From assembly GCA_964490895.1 (NCBI GenBank), contig CAZBEI010000008.1:1-6240 (forward strand): a stretch of 6,240 bases of DNA, written 5' to 3'. Positions 1 through 6,240 of this stretch are shown here, piece by piece. The number at the start of each line of letters is the position of its first letter. The first letter of the stretch is position 1. A program made the translations under genes and the position numbers. The notes under the pieces are model-generated. The model was given only the letters and a program-made list of their open reading frames with translations, was not told where the DNA came from and did no database searches. Source of the DNA: JACRAO01 sp964490895. Its GTDB lineage: Bacteria > Bdellovibrionota > UBA1018.

Positions 1-1046
1 GATCCGTTTTGATTGATGATAGCCGTGAGAGAGCTGACTAAGTTATTCATTGTTGTTTCATCAAGTTTTGCTTCGGTGAGGCGTGTGTTTGAAATAAAAT
101 CAGACGAAGGGCTTGCATTGGCAACGGATTGAACCCATTCGATCAGATCTGGCAACTGATAATCCACAAGCTCTACGCCCTGAATAAAGCGGGCTTCCAA
201 ATTTTCTGGCACAGACTCTGTTTTAGGCTCTTTTTGAGTGACGGAAAAAATTGAAGCCACATCTTGGGCTTCGCAATAAGTGTCCGTCATGGACTCTAGA
301 GCGCACAGAAGTGCTTTGTCCATGCTCACATCTTCTAGAGCATGAATGGCATCGATTACTTCTTTATTGCTCAAAAAGTTGACCAAGGTGCCGATCACGT
401 TGCTTGCCATGTTTAAGGCGGATCCAATAGTAGGGTTAAAAAACCTTCCAGCAATAGCCACAGTCGTCATTGCGAGTTGTAGGTTTAAACTTGGGTTGTC
501 TTGTAGGCAGTCTGAGAGATCGGAGTGGATTCTGTTTAAAACTTGCAGATACGAAGATACATCGATCAATCCCTCTGCCAGAGCTTTTTGAGATTCACTT
601 TGTTGTTGTGCTTTTGCTTTCGCGTGAGCGTCTATTTTACTTACCTTTGCAGCAAAGAGCTCTTTGGTGAGAGCCTGTTGTAGAAGCACATTTTCTGCTG
701 TAATCGGATTGTTCAATTCTAAAACTAGAAGTTGTATTTTCTCTTCGGCTTCGGCCTCTTGCAAGAGAAGGGGATTTTTTTTCAGTCGATTCAAAGACTC
801 AGTAGAACGGTTCAGTTCAGGCAAGAGTCCGGCAATTTTGTCACATTTGTCATTTTTTTGATGGGACTCAAGAGCTGCTTTGAGGGCGTCTGTTTGATTG
901 AGTGCTTTTTGAGTAAAACTTTTATAAACTACACAGTCATTTCCAAAAATCTTGAGAAGACTTGTAGCCATATTGCGCTTGTCTGTTTTAGGACAACCTA
1001 AAAAAACGGGGATAGATAGAAGTAAGATAAGTCTTATTTTTTTCAT
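1..1046 (-). CDS. Putative lipoprotein of unknown function, 3' end outside window
   Basis: The reading frame stays open from an ATG at 1046 to the left edge, giving 348 residues without a stop. The N-terminus is a lipoprotein signal: lysines at residues 2-3, a hydrophobic core at about 5-16, then VFLGC with the lipid-accepting cysteine at 18. The -3 position is Phe, so the lipobox is slightly atypical. Residues about 70-160 are charged, helical and Gln/Ala/Glu-rich, probably coiled coil. Residues about 190-226 are hydrophobic with Gly200, Gly208 and Gly219, and could contact a membrane. Further cysteines are at 38, 68, 180, 248 and 258. The ATG is supported by GGAG five bases upstream and overlaps the stop of the upstream gene as ATGA, so coupled translation is likely. 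I recognise no family. The likely location is a membrane facing the periplasm (inference). Export is well supported; function is unknown. Confidence 0.85.
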   Translation of the reverse strand, partial: MKKIRLILLLSIPVFLGCPKTDKRNMATSLLKIFGNDCVVYKSFTQKALNQTDALKAALESHQKNDKCDKIAGLLPELNRSTESLNRLKKNPLLLQEAEAEEKIQLLVLELNNPITAENVLLQQALTKELFAAKVSKIDAHAKAKAQQQSESQKALAEGLIDVSSYLQVLNRIHSDLSDCLQDNPSLNLQLAMTTVAIAGRFFNPTIGSALNMASNVIGTLVNFLSNKEVIDAIHALEDVSMDKALLCALESMTDTYCEAQDVASIFSVTQKEPKTESVPENLEARFIQGVELVDYQLPDLIEWVQSVANASPSSDFISNTRLTEAKLDETTMNNLVSSLTAIINQNG

Positions 1047-2446
1047 GGCATCTCCGGGATGGGGTAGTCAAACGTAATTGGATAATCTCGAAGTTTGAGT
1101 TCACGTTCTGACTTGTTTTCGGCATCTTTAGATCTTGGGTCAAAGACCGTGAGCATCTCTCCGCGAACAAGAGAGAGGATCATTTTATCAATACTTTCTA
1201 AAATGCCTTTAGGTACAGTAGGGATTTCTAGGAGTAGCTTTTGCCAAATGATTGTATAGGCGTCCTCGAGTTTTGCTTTCATGATCAAGTCATAGTCTTT
1301 ATATTTTTCTAATAGTGCGTCTGCTTTTTCCTGGTCATCAGGATCTAAGGGCCCGCCTACAAAATTTTCTTTGTGGCTCATGAGCACTTTACAGTCATAT
1401 CTGTCTTTATAAGGATCTAGCTGTTTGTCACCACCTGTTATTCTAGAATAAAATCGACATCCCTCGAGATCGGGAATCTCGCGTGTCACCTCAGCAATGA
1501 CTTCGTTTTCGTAGGAGTGATACTGAGAGCTGTTTTGGTTCCAAAGGACATCATAGGTCTGATATAAAAGGTTCCAGAGATAAAAATTTCTCGGATCCCC
1601 TGGAGTAAAATTGGGCTCGCCTAAAAATCCAAGGGACAAGTAGTTTTTTAAAAAACCGTTCTGACTGTGGTGATAGGATTTGGCAATCAAATGAGAGGTG
1701 AGTTTTTGCGCTAAATCTCGATTGGAGCTACTTCTTGTAATCGTGTTCCAATAAATCGAATCGCTGAGCCAGAGCACAGACATAAAAAGAGCCCTTTGAT
1801 CTTTTGTCAGGAACTGCTTTACTTTATCTAAAAGTCTTTTGTCGTAGTAATACTCAAAGGAACTCCCGATAGATACAATTCTAGAGATAGAAGCCACAAC
1901 GCATTTTTCAGCATCAATCTCACTTAAGTAAGCTTCGTCAAAAACTTCAGCGACAGGATTGTCTAGTTCGGTGGGGCCGTTTTTGCTGAGCTCTTCGTAA
2001 GAGTTTGAGATCATTTCGCCTACTGCTGGGATAGAAAGACTAAAGCGTGCGGCCATTTTATCAATATATTCTTTTGGGTCTTCGTCCCAGTTTGTTGGGA
2101 CTCTAATGCTTGAGAGTGGGATTTCTTGTTTATTTTTAAAGTTAGAAATCCCTGCACGGTGTAAAACCAAGAGTTGTAAAGATGAGATCGCTTGATAGTG
2201 AGCGTCTTTGAGATAAGGCCATGTGTAGCGTTTTTTTGTACCCTCTTTGTTGTCGGGTTCTTGTTTTCTAATCTCTAATGGAATTTTTGGATCGTCGAAA
2301 CACAAAACGATGTCTCCCTCTGGAGGCTTTTTGGGTTCTGGAAGAGGCTCAGAAAAACTCTGACTTGAACTTAAAACTCCGGCAATGATAAAAATCCAAA
2401 AAAATTTCATAGTACCCACTGGCTTAAAGGGGTTTAGCGTTATCAT
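1043..2446 (-). CDS. Sec-exported protein of unknown function, 467 aa
   Basis: From the ATG at 2446 the frame encodes 467 residues ending in TGA at 1043-1045. A hydrophobic stretch at residues 14-27 followed by SQSFS-EP looks like a Sec signal peptide cleaved near residue 32, with a Pro/Glu/Lys-rich mature N-terminus. The mature protein is soluble in character, rich in Tyr, Trp and charged residues, with four cysteines (49, 182, 330, 352) that could form two disulfides in the periplasm. No transmembrane helix follows the signal. I chose 2446 because AGGGAG lies four bases upstream. The internal ATG at 2410 (residue 13) gives a more compact signal peptide but has only a weak GTGGG before it and remains possible. 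It is first in a two-gene operon with the lipoprotein and is transcribed divergently from the 745-residue protein. I recognise no family, so no function is given. Confidence 0.85.
   Translation of the reverse strand: MITLNPFKPVGTMKFFWIFIIAGVLSSSQSFSEPLPEPKKPPEGDIVLCFDDPKIPLEIRKQEPDNKEGTKKRYTWPYLKDAHYQAISSLQLLVLHRAGISNFKNKQEIPLSSIRVPTNWDEDPKEYIDKMAARFSLSIPAVGEMISNSYEELSKNGPTELDNPVAEVFDEAYLSEIDAEKCVVASISRIVSIGSSFEYYYDKRLLDKVKQFLTKDQRALFMSVLWLSDSIYWNTITRSSSNRDLAQKLTSHLIAKSYHHSQNGFLKNYLSLGFLGEPNFTPGDPRNFYLWNLLYQTYDVLWNQNSSQYHSYENEVIAEVTREIPDLEGCRFYSRITGGDKQLDPYKDRYDCKVLMSHKENFVGGPLDPDDQEKADALLEKYKDYDLIMKAKLEDAYTIIWQKLLLEIPTVPKGILESIDKMILSLVRGEMLTVFDPRSKDAENKSERELKLRDYPITFDYPIPEMP
1052..1055 (-). 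promoter_or_regulatory. Shine-Dalgarno GGAG of the lipoprotein gene
   Basis: GGAG on the minus strand lies five bases before the ATG at 1046, inside the last codons of the upstream gene. It fixes the lipoprotein start and allows reinitiation by ribosomes finishing the upstream gene. Confidence 0.7.
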
Positions 2447-2450
2447 CTTA

Positions 2451-2456
2451 CTCCCT
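2451..2456 (-). promoter_or_regulatory. Shine-Dalgarno AGGGAG deciding the 2446 start
   Basis: AGGGAG on the minus strand, with four bases (TAAG) before the ATG at 2446, is the strongest ribosome binding site near this gene. It favours the longer start over the ATG at 2410, which would otherwise give a neater signal peptide. Confidence 0.65.
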
Positions 2457-2523
2457 GGTTTGCAACAGTAAATTTTTTTTATTTAATAATATAGAATAAT
2501 AGGAGAATTTTTAATTAAATAGA

Positions 2524-2552
2524 TTGACTGTGTAATTATATTGTTTTATACA
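2524..2552 (+). promoter_or_regulatory. Candidate sigma-70 type promoter for the 745-aa gene
   Basis: TTGACT at 2524-2529 matches the -35 consensus at five of six bases. Seventeen bases later TATACA (2547-2552) matches the -10 at four of six. Transcription would start near 2558-2561, almost on the ATG at 2563, so the mRNA would be leaderless or nearly so. This agrees with the missing Shine-Dalgarno sequence. The region is AT-rich, so chance matches are likely. Confidence 0.4.
2535..2540 (-). promoter_or_regulatory. Candidate -10 box for the exported protein/lipoprotein operon
   Basis: The minus strand reads a perfect TATAAT here, which would give a leader of about 80 bases before the ATG at 2446. 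No good -35 sits 17 bases upstream (TAATCC) and no extended -10 TG is present. Other AT-rich matches lie closer to the gene, around 2485-2500. This box falls in the spacer of the candidate plus-strand promoter, so the two would compete for RNA polymerase if both are used. Confidence 0.25.
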
Positions 2553-2562
2553 TTCCCGGATT

Positions 2563-4800
2563 ATGTGTATCAGGCGAATATTGAGTCCCCTGTTTTTGTC
2601 GTTTGTGGTCTCCTTTTTTTCTCTCACAAGTGTGGTTTTTGCAGAACCCTGGAGAAATATCGAATTCACTCCTCCTGCGGCTATGTTTGAATATGGAGAT
2701 GGAAGTTTGTTGGTTGTAGATTTCAAAGCAGCCAAAGGTAGGTTCTCGTGGGCACAAAACTTTTCAGATTTAAGTGAGGATGCCCTTAAAGAAAGGCTCA
2801 CTCCAGACTTTAATGCTTCAGCAACACCTCTAAAAACTTTAAAAGCGGAAGTGGACTTATCCAAAAGTGCCGCAATATTACGCGAGGCAATCATTAAAAA
2901 TGAACTTTCAGAGCCACAATTGTGGTTTTTATTTCAACAACTAAGTGCCGATCTCTTAACTGCTTTTGTGAATGATTTTTTTACCTACCAAAAAACAATA
3001 ACAGCAACTACTCCTCAAAATGTGCGATTCAGTGTCACTCAGCTTTTAAAGTTATTACAATCAGTAGATCGAGCACCTCTCGCGTTAGGTCGCTACTTTA
3101 TTTTGGTAGAGTCGCTTCCTATCTCTGATCCAGACTCACAGATGTATGCATTTCAGGAAATTGAGGCACTTGGAAAGTTATCTCTTTATTTGGTTCCTTC
3201 GGTTGTTTTGGTAAGAGCTGTTTTAAAACTGCTTGGCGCTCCAGCTACCACTGATCAGGTAAAATTTAGGTCCCTAGCGTTTATTGGAGATGTGATTGAG
3301 CATCACCAAGCATTTCTGAAGTCAAATGCGGCGCTTGCTGAGTCGATCAGTACAGCATTGCTTGGATGTTCTACTACGACATGCTCAACGGAAGCACTCA
3401 AAGATAGCGCAAGTGCCCTACATGCTGCCCAGATGATTGTGTCAGGGAGCCTTGTAGTCAAAGAGCAACAACCTCGCTTAAGTGTGCTCGAAGAACTTGC
3501 AAAAAAAGAACTTGTAGCAACTGAAAGGGAGCCTTTTCCCAGCCTCATTCGCTATCAAACTACGGCTCGAGCTTTGATGGTTGTTATAACAAATCCCAAT
3601 TCTACCTCTAGTGGCAACCCTGTAGTCTTCCTTATGCAAGCCATGGACGGGGTGATTTCTTTATTAAAACTTCCACTCCCAACTACAAATCCAGACCTCG
3701 CAACAAGCTTGAGAGAGGCAAAAATAGGACTCATCACTTCTCTTTTTGCGCTGACAAGCAAACGGGTAAAGTCTGATCAGCAGCAAAAATTGAATCACAT
3801 CAGAACGATCGCCGAAACTTTATTGCAGCACTATGACGAGTTGACCAAAGACAATGGAAGCGCTTCCTCGAAAAAATTAACTCATGCAATAAAATCCGGA
3901 ATGGCCACTCTCTTGGGGCCTGCCATTCCCCTCCTTGTCGAAGTGCCAAAAAGTCTAGAAAAAGCAATCTCTCTTATTTGTAATTTAGCATATTTAGATC
4001 CAGACGGAGCTGTGAGAGAAGCTGCACAGTTGAGTATTTCTGGGGTCCTTATAAAAGTGGATACTCAAAGCGATCCGTGGATCAAAACCCTAATGGCTCA
4101 AAGTGGCGCCATCTTAGAGAGTTTAGAAAGAAGACTAGTTGTGGATGTCTCAGCGCAAACGGAATTACTAAAACAGGCAGCAGCAGTGGATGCTATTAAT
4201 GTTGAATCAGACACTGATTTAGAAAAAGCGCTTATAACACTCAGAGAAAAAAGAGCTGCTTTCGTTATACATTCTGTAGGAGTTAATGCGATAAAATGGG
4301 AACTATTTGCTCCTCTATTACATGCGGGACTTATGCCAAAAACAAAACACGGAGAAGTGCTGACAACGCTATCGAGTTTTATGGGCACCTATGACTTTGA
4401 GCACATGAACCCAGATAGAAAAGCCAAAATTTTTGAGGTGCTTTTTTCTTATTTAAATACAAGAGAGATTGAGCCTACGATCATGGCACAAGCGCTTGTG
4501 GGTGTCGTCAAAATTTTGAGTGATCCAAATTCTGAAATTTATGATCCATTAAAGGCACATTTGATACCCCACTTGATTGCAGGTCTTCAAGCTGTCGCGC
4601 GCAGTGGAGAAGGAGTATTTCCAGCAAGAGATCAAGCATTTACCTTAGCGGCTGAGGACCCGGCAATATCAACCTCGCCCCAGGCACAACAAGTTTTGGC
4701 TCAACTTAAAAATTGGCAGGTAGGTGATTTTTCTGCCCATAGTCTTGACGATTGCGCAAAAATGCTGGCGGCTCAGAATCCCCCTGATGGGTCTACCTAG
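2563..4800 (+). CDS. Exported all-helical protein of unknown function, 745 aa, HEAT/ARM-like character
   Basis: The frame runs from an ATG to TAG at 4798-4800. The signal peptide is clear: MCIRR, a hydrophobic core at residues 6-24, and VFA-EP with cleavage after Ala27. The mature protein has no further membrane span. From about residue 100 it is a succession of amphipathic Leu/Ala-rich helices with short turns, for example around 440-530 and 555-700. This resembles HEAT or armadillo solenoids, which usually act as protein-binding scaffolds; that is an impression, not a domain match. Cys269 and Cys274 (CX4C) could form a disulfide; lone cysteines are at 473 and 731. No ATG, GTG or TTG lies in frame between the ATG and the upstream stop at 2533, and there is no Shine-Dalgarno sequence. 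The ATG is accepted because it gives a textbook signal peptide. The gene is divergent from the other exported proteins and convergent with the ATPase. I recognise no family. Confidence 0.88.
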   Translation: MCIRRILSPLFLSFVVSFFSLTSVVFAEPWRNIEFTPPAAMFEYGDGSLLVVDFKAAKGRFSWAQNFSDLSEDALKERLTPDFNASATPLKTLKAEVDLSKSAAILREAIIKNELSEPQLWFLFQQLSADLLTAFVNDFFTYQKTITATTPQNVRFSVTQLLKLLQSVDRAPLALGRYFILVESLPISDPDSQMYAFQEIEALGKLSLYLVPSVVLVRAVLKLLGAPATTDQVKFRSLAFIGDVIEHHQAFLKSNAALAESISTALLGCSTTTCSTEALKDSASALHAAQMIVSGSLVVKEQQPRLSVLEELAKKELVATEREPFPSLIRYQTTARALMVVITNPNSTSSGNPVVFLMQAMDGVISLLKLPLPTTNPDLATSLREAKIGLITSLFALTSKRVKSDQQQKLNHIRTIAETLLQHYDELTKDNGSASSKKLTHAIKSGMATLLGPAIPLLVEVPKSLEKAISLICNLAYLDPDGAVREAAQLSISGVLIKVDTQSDPWIKTLMAQSGAILESLERRLVVDVSAQTELLKQAAAVDAINVESDTDLEKALITLREKRAAFVIHSVGVNAIKWELFAPLLHAGLMPKTKHGEVLTTLSSFMGTYDFEHMNPDRKAKIFEVLFSYLNTREIEPTIMAQALVGVVKILSDPNSEIYDPLKAHLIPHLIAGLQAVARSGEGVFPARDQAFTLAAEDPAISTSPQAQQVLAQLKNWQVGDFSAHSLDDCAKMLAAQNPPDGST

Positions 4801-6140
4801 GGAGTGAGTTCTCCTTTTTCTAACTTTAGAAAAAAATCCCAAACGGGCATTACTTTAATTTTTTGTTTCCCAAGTTTAATTAAATTGACCTCATTTGTAG
4901 TAATGATTATTTGATGTTTTGATTTAAGCTCTTTTTGTGCATCTACAAATGCACGCAGTTCTCTTTGCCTTGTTTCTTCATTTTCTAAAGAATCACAGAC
5001 CTGAATTAAAATGATGTTTTCGTCACGGTCTTTAATGAGGAAATCAATTTCATACCCCGATTGGGTGCGGTAGTAGTAGATTGGAGTAGACTTGCGTCTT
5101 ATAGAAACAAAAACGGAGTTTTCTAAAAGTCTGCCTCTATTGTCAGAAAACGCTCTCCCCGTCAATGTTGCAAGACCATTGTCTACGCAGTATAATTTTT
5201 TAGGATTTGTTGCTCTCTTGCTAACGGATTCGGAAAAAAATTCAACTTTAAATAAAGAATAGCAGTCTTCGCATAATGATAAAAATTCGGAAACTAACAT
5301 TTTATCAATTCTGTAGCCTAAAGATTTTAGCTTGGCATGAGTTTTGTTGAGAGTAAAATTCTGTGCAGACATTGAAATGAGAAGGGAAAATAAAAATCTT
5401 GCTAACTGTGGTTGAGGAAAATTTCCCCTTTCGACAATGTCTTTGAAAAGCAGGACTTCGAGATACTCTTGAATGATTTGTCTTTTAAAGGTTTGTTCCT
5501 TTGCTTGAATGACCTCTGGAAAACCACCCCAAATGAGATATTCGGCAACTGGTTTTTTGAGTTTTATCTGGGTGTTTTGAGAGGACGGGTGTTCAAGGGT
5601 GATCTGGTTCCATTTTAAAAACTCAGAAAAGCTAAAAGGAAATACTTCGTATGAAATTGAACGCCCACGCATGGTAGTTGCAATTTCTTTGCTCAGCATT
5701 TTTGCGGATGAACCTGAAATATAGATAAAATATTTTTTAGACCTTAGAAGCCGGTCTACAAAAAACTCCCACCCCTGTACAAGTTGTATTTCGTCCAAAA
5801 ATAAGTGAACTGGATTTTTTGACTTCTCTTGTGTCGGATTGAGCTCAGCATAAGCGTCTATGAGTTGGCCTAAATCTTTAGCTTCGATGCCAATTAAGCG
5901 CTCATCCGAAAAATTACAATAAGCTAAATTCACCGAAGGAGTGCCAGAAGACAAAAGCCGATCATGAATTTCCTGCAGGGTGGTTGTTTTGCCAGACCTT
6001 CTAACACCCGTAATAATGACCGCTTTGTTTTGATGAGTAAAAATCTCTAATCCTCTTTTTAGATAAAGCGACTTTTTTTTAAAGGGATCGTCTAAGAGAA
6101 GATCTATAAAAACTTTGTGATAGTTTGTCGACTGATCAGT
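4797..6140 (-). CDS. AAA-type ATPase with DUF4143 domain; 5' end anomalous
   Basis: Coordinates give the open frame from the preceding stop codon, 447 codons numbered from 6140. Walker A GVRRSGKT is at codons 45-52, Walker B LFLDEIQ at about 113-119 with Asp116 and Glu117, SGSS at about 142-145, then RGR and FPFSFSEFL, IWGGFPEV, and the C-terminal region with LLENSVF, YYYRT, EIDFLI and ILIQVC. This order is typical of the ATP-binding DUF4143 family, whose C-terminal part resembles PD-(D/E)XK nucleases. Members are cytoplasmic, often solitary and horizontally spread, with poorly known roles. Length and C-terminus are complete. However, no ATG, GTG or TTG is in frame before Walker A; the first conventional start, TTG at 5954, would delete it. 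Options are a -1 shift from the short frame at 6151-6104, a rare ATT start at 6044 preceded by AGAGGA, or a real or sequencing frameshift. The stop overlaps that of the convergent gene in CTAG. Confidence 0.85.
   Translation of the reverse strand, partial: TDQSTNYHKVFIDLLLDDPFKKKSLYLKRGLEIFTHQNKAVIITGVRRSGKTTTLQEIHDRLLSSGTPSVNLAYCNFSDERLIGIEAKDLGQLIDAYAELNPTQEKSKNPVHLFLDEIQLVQGWEFFVDRLLRSKKYFIYISGSSAKMLSKEIATTMRGRSISYEVFPFSFSEFLKWNQITLEHPSSQNTQIKLKKPVAEYLIWGGFPEVIQAKEQTFKRQIIQEYLEVLLFKDIVERGNFPQPQLARFLFSLLISMSAQNFTLNKTHAKLKSLGYRIDKMLVSEFLSLCEDCYSLFKVEFFSESVSKRATNPKKLYCVDNGLATLTGRAFSDNRGRLLENSVFVSIRRKSTPIYYYRTQSGYEIDFLIKDRDENIILIQVCDSLENEETRQRELRAFVDAQKELKSKHQIIITTNEVNLIKLGKQKIKVMPVWDFFLKLEKGELTP
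4799..4819 (+). terminator. Possible short intrinsic terminator after the 745-aa gene
   Basis: Starting on the stop codon, AGGGAG pairs with CTCCTT (one G-U) around the loop TGAGTT and runs into five Ts at 4815-4819. The stem is short and the Ts partly belong to it, so it is weak. It lies inside the 3' coding end of the convergent ATPase gene because no intergenic space exists. Confidence 0.35.
4815..4834. repeat. AT-rich inverted repeat at the convergent gene junction
   Basis: TTTTTCTAA and TTAGAAAAA form perfect nine-base arms separated by two bases. It encodes part of the LKLEK segment near the C-terminus of the ATPase. It might help transcription end on either strand, but it is almost wholly A/T, and codon composition could produce it by chance. 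Confidence 0.4.
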
Positions 6141-6151
6141 TTACTGGGCAA
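6104..6151 (-). other. Short offset frame that reads like the ATPase N-terminus
   Basis: From a TTG at 6151 this frame reads (M)PSKLISRQTITKFL and stops at TAG 6104-6106. It is the frame reached by a -1 shift to the ATPase frame. Slipping one base back at TTA (6107-6109), in the run G-TTTTT-A, would continue as IDLLLDDPF and on to Walker A, giving about 451 residues. The joined N-terminus resembles other DUF4143 ATPases, which often begin with an Ile-x-Arg helix some 40 residues before Walker A. No Shine-Dalgarno sequence precedes the TTG; it overlaps the end of the upstream gene, so coupling could supply ribosomes. Interpretation is inference. Confidence 0.4.
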
Positions 6152-6240
6152 TATCTAGGCGAAAAACGCTAGCTCTTAAAGCAGAAATCACCTTTTGGGT
6201 GTGCTCTGGCCCCCGTGTTTCGAGCGTGAGAGCCACCTCG
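6141..6240 (-). CDS. C-terminal ACT-like tail, probably threonine ammonia-lyase (5' part outside window)
   Basis: The last 32 codons of a gene entering from the right edge end in TAA at 6141-6143. The peptide begins EVALTLETRGPEHTQK and continues as a helix and strand (VISALRASVFRLDIAQ). This resembles the ACT domain that ends short threonine ammonia-lyases (threonine dehydratase, IlvA/TdcB type), where an LETRG-x-EH motif is followed by a helix and a final strand. That enzyme is a cytoplasmic pyridoxal-phosphate protein converting L-threonine to 2-oxobutanoate and ammonia for isoleucine synthesis or threonine breakdown. No catalytic residue lies in the window, so another ACT-domain protein is possible. 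The ATPase frame starts on the very next codon, in the same frame, and no terminator separates them, so they may be co-transcribed. Confidence 0.55.
   Translation of the reverse strand, partial: EVALTLETRGPEHTQKVISALRASVFRLDIAQ

Noticed and set aside
346..1001. Several overlapping plus-strand open frames of 65-89 codons
   Set aside because: They lie opposite the lipoprotein gene, which has a signal peptide, ribosome site and coupling. The plus-strand products are low-complexity and lack consistent start signals.
2501..2506. AGGAGA on the plus strand as a ribosome binding site
   Set aside because: No ATG, GTG or TTG follows at suitable distance, and it is 57 bases from the ATG at 2563.
2563..2643. 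Twin-arginine (Tat) signal because of the RR at residues 4-5
   Set aside because: The context lacks the S/T-RR-x-F-L-K pattern, the core is strongly hydrophobic and cleavage is a normal VFA-E site, all of which fit Sec export.
2511..2894. Minus-strand open frame of 127 codons across the divergent promoter
   Set aside because: It is antisense to the signal peptide and N-terminus of the 745-aa protein and runs through the AT-rich promoter. It has no protein-like features.
3303..4388. Minus-strand open frames of 68-96 codons inside the 745-aa gene
   Set aside because: Ser/Ala/Thr/Val-rich products of the kind expected from the antisense strand of a helical Leu/Ala-rich gene; no start signals.
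5412..5618. Plus-strand open frame of 68 codons
   Set aside because: It lies antisense to the conserved middle region of the ATPase and has no ribosome binding site.
4797..5954. ATPase gene beginning at TTG 5954
   Set aside because: This start would remove the perfect Walker A motif that lies in the same open frame just upstream, while Walker B and the rest are intact. It is the first conventional start codon by position, not a credible biological start.
1..6240. tRNA, rRNA, CRISPR array, insertion sequence or toxin-antitoxin pair
   Set aside because: Nothing like a tRNA cloverleaf, regularly spaced repeats, transposase motifs or paired small genes was seen on either strand.

Overview
The window suggests a diderm (Gram-negative) bacterium with an AT-rich genome. 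The evidence is three adjacent proteins with Sec or lipoprotein signal peptides, compact gene spacing and ordinary bacterial signals. No ribosomal or marker gene is present, so lineage cannot be fixed. An uncultured or Bdellovibrio-like group would fit the run of large unrecognised exported proteins, but that is a guess.

Layout from left to right. Bases 1-1046 (minus) are the first 348 codons of a lipoprotein that runs off the left edge. It overlaps by four bases (ATGA) the end of a 467-residue Sec-exported protein (1043-2446, minus), so the two form a translationally coupled operon. A 116-base AT-rich divergent intergenic region (2447-2562) carries the promoters. From it the plus strand encodes a 745-residue exported all-helical protein (2563-4800) that has no Shine-Dalgarno sequence. 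That gene ends on a CTAG shared with the stop codon of the convergent gene. The convergent gene (minus, 4797 to about 6140-6151) is an AAA-type ATPase of the DUF4143 family. Directly upstream, its reading frame begins at the stop codon of a gene whose last 32 residues look like the ACT domain of threonine ammonia-lyase (6141-6240, minus).

How the genes fit together. The three exported proteins around the divergent promoter are probably one envelope-associated locus, but none belongs to a family I recognise and no function is assigned. The ATPase is an accessory gene of the kind often found scattered singly in genomes. It has no evident link to the exported proteins or to isoleucine biosynthesis.

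The main oddity is the 5' end of the ATPase. The frame holding its intact Walker A motif has no ATG, GTG or TTG between the preceding stop and that motif. A short second frame (6151-6104) encodes a plausible N-terminus and meets the main frame at a T5 run immediately before a stop codon. This implies a -1 frameshift, a rare start codon, a recent mutation or a sequencing error. No RNA genes, CRISPR arrays, insertion sequences or long repeats were seen.
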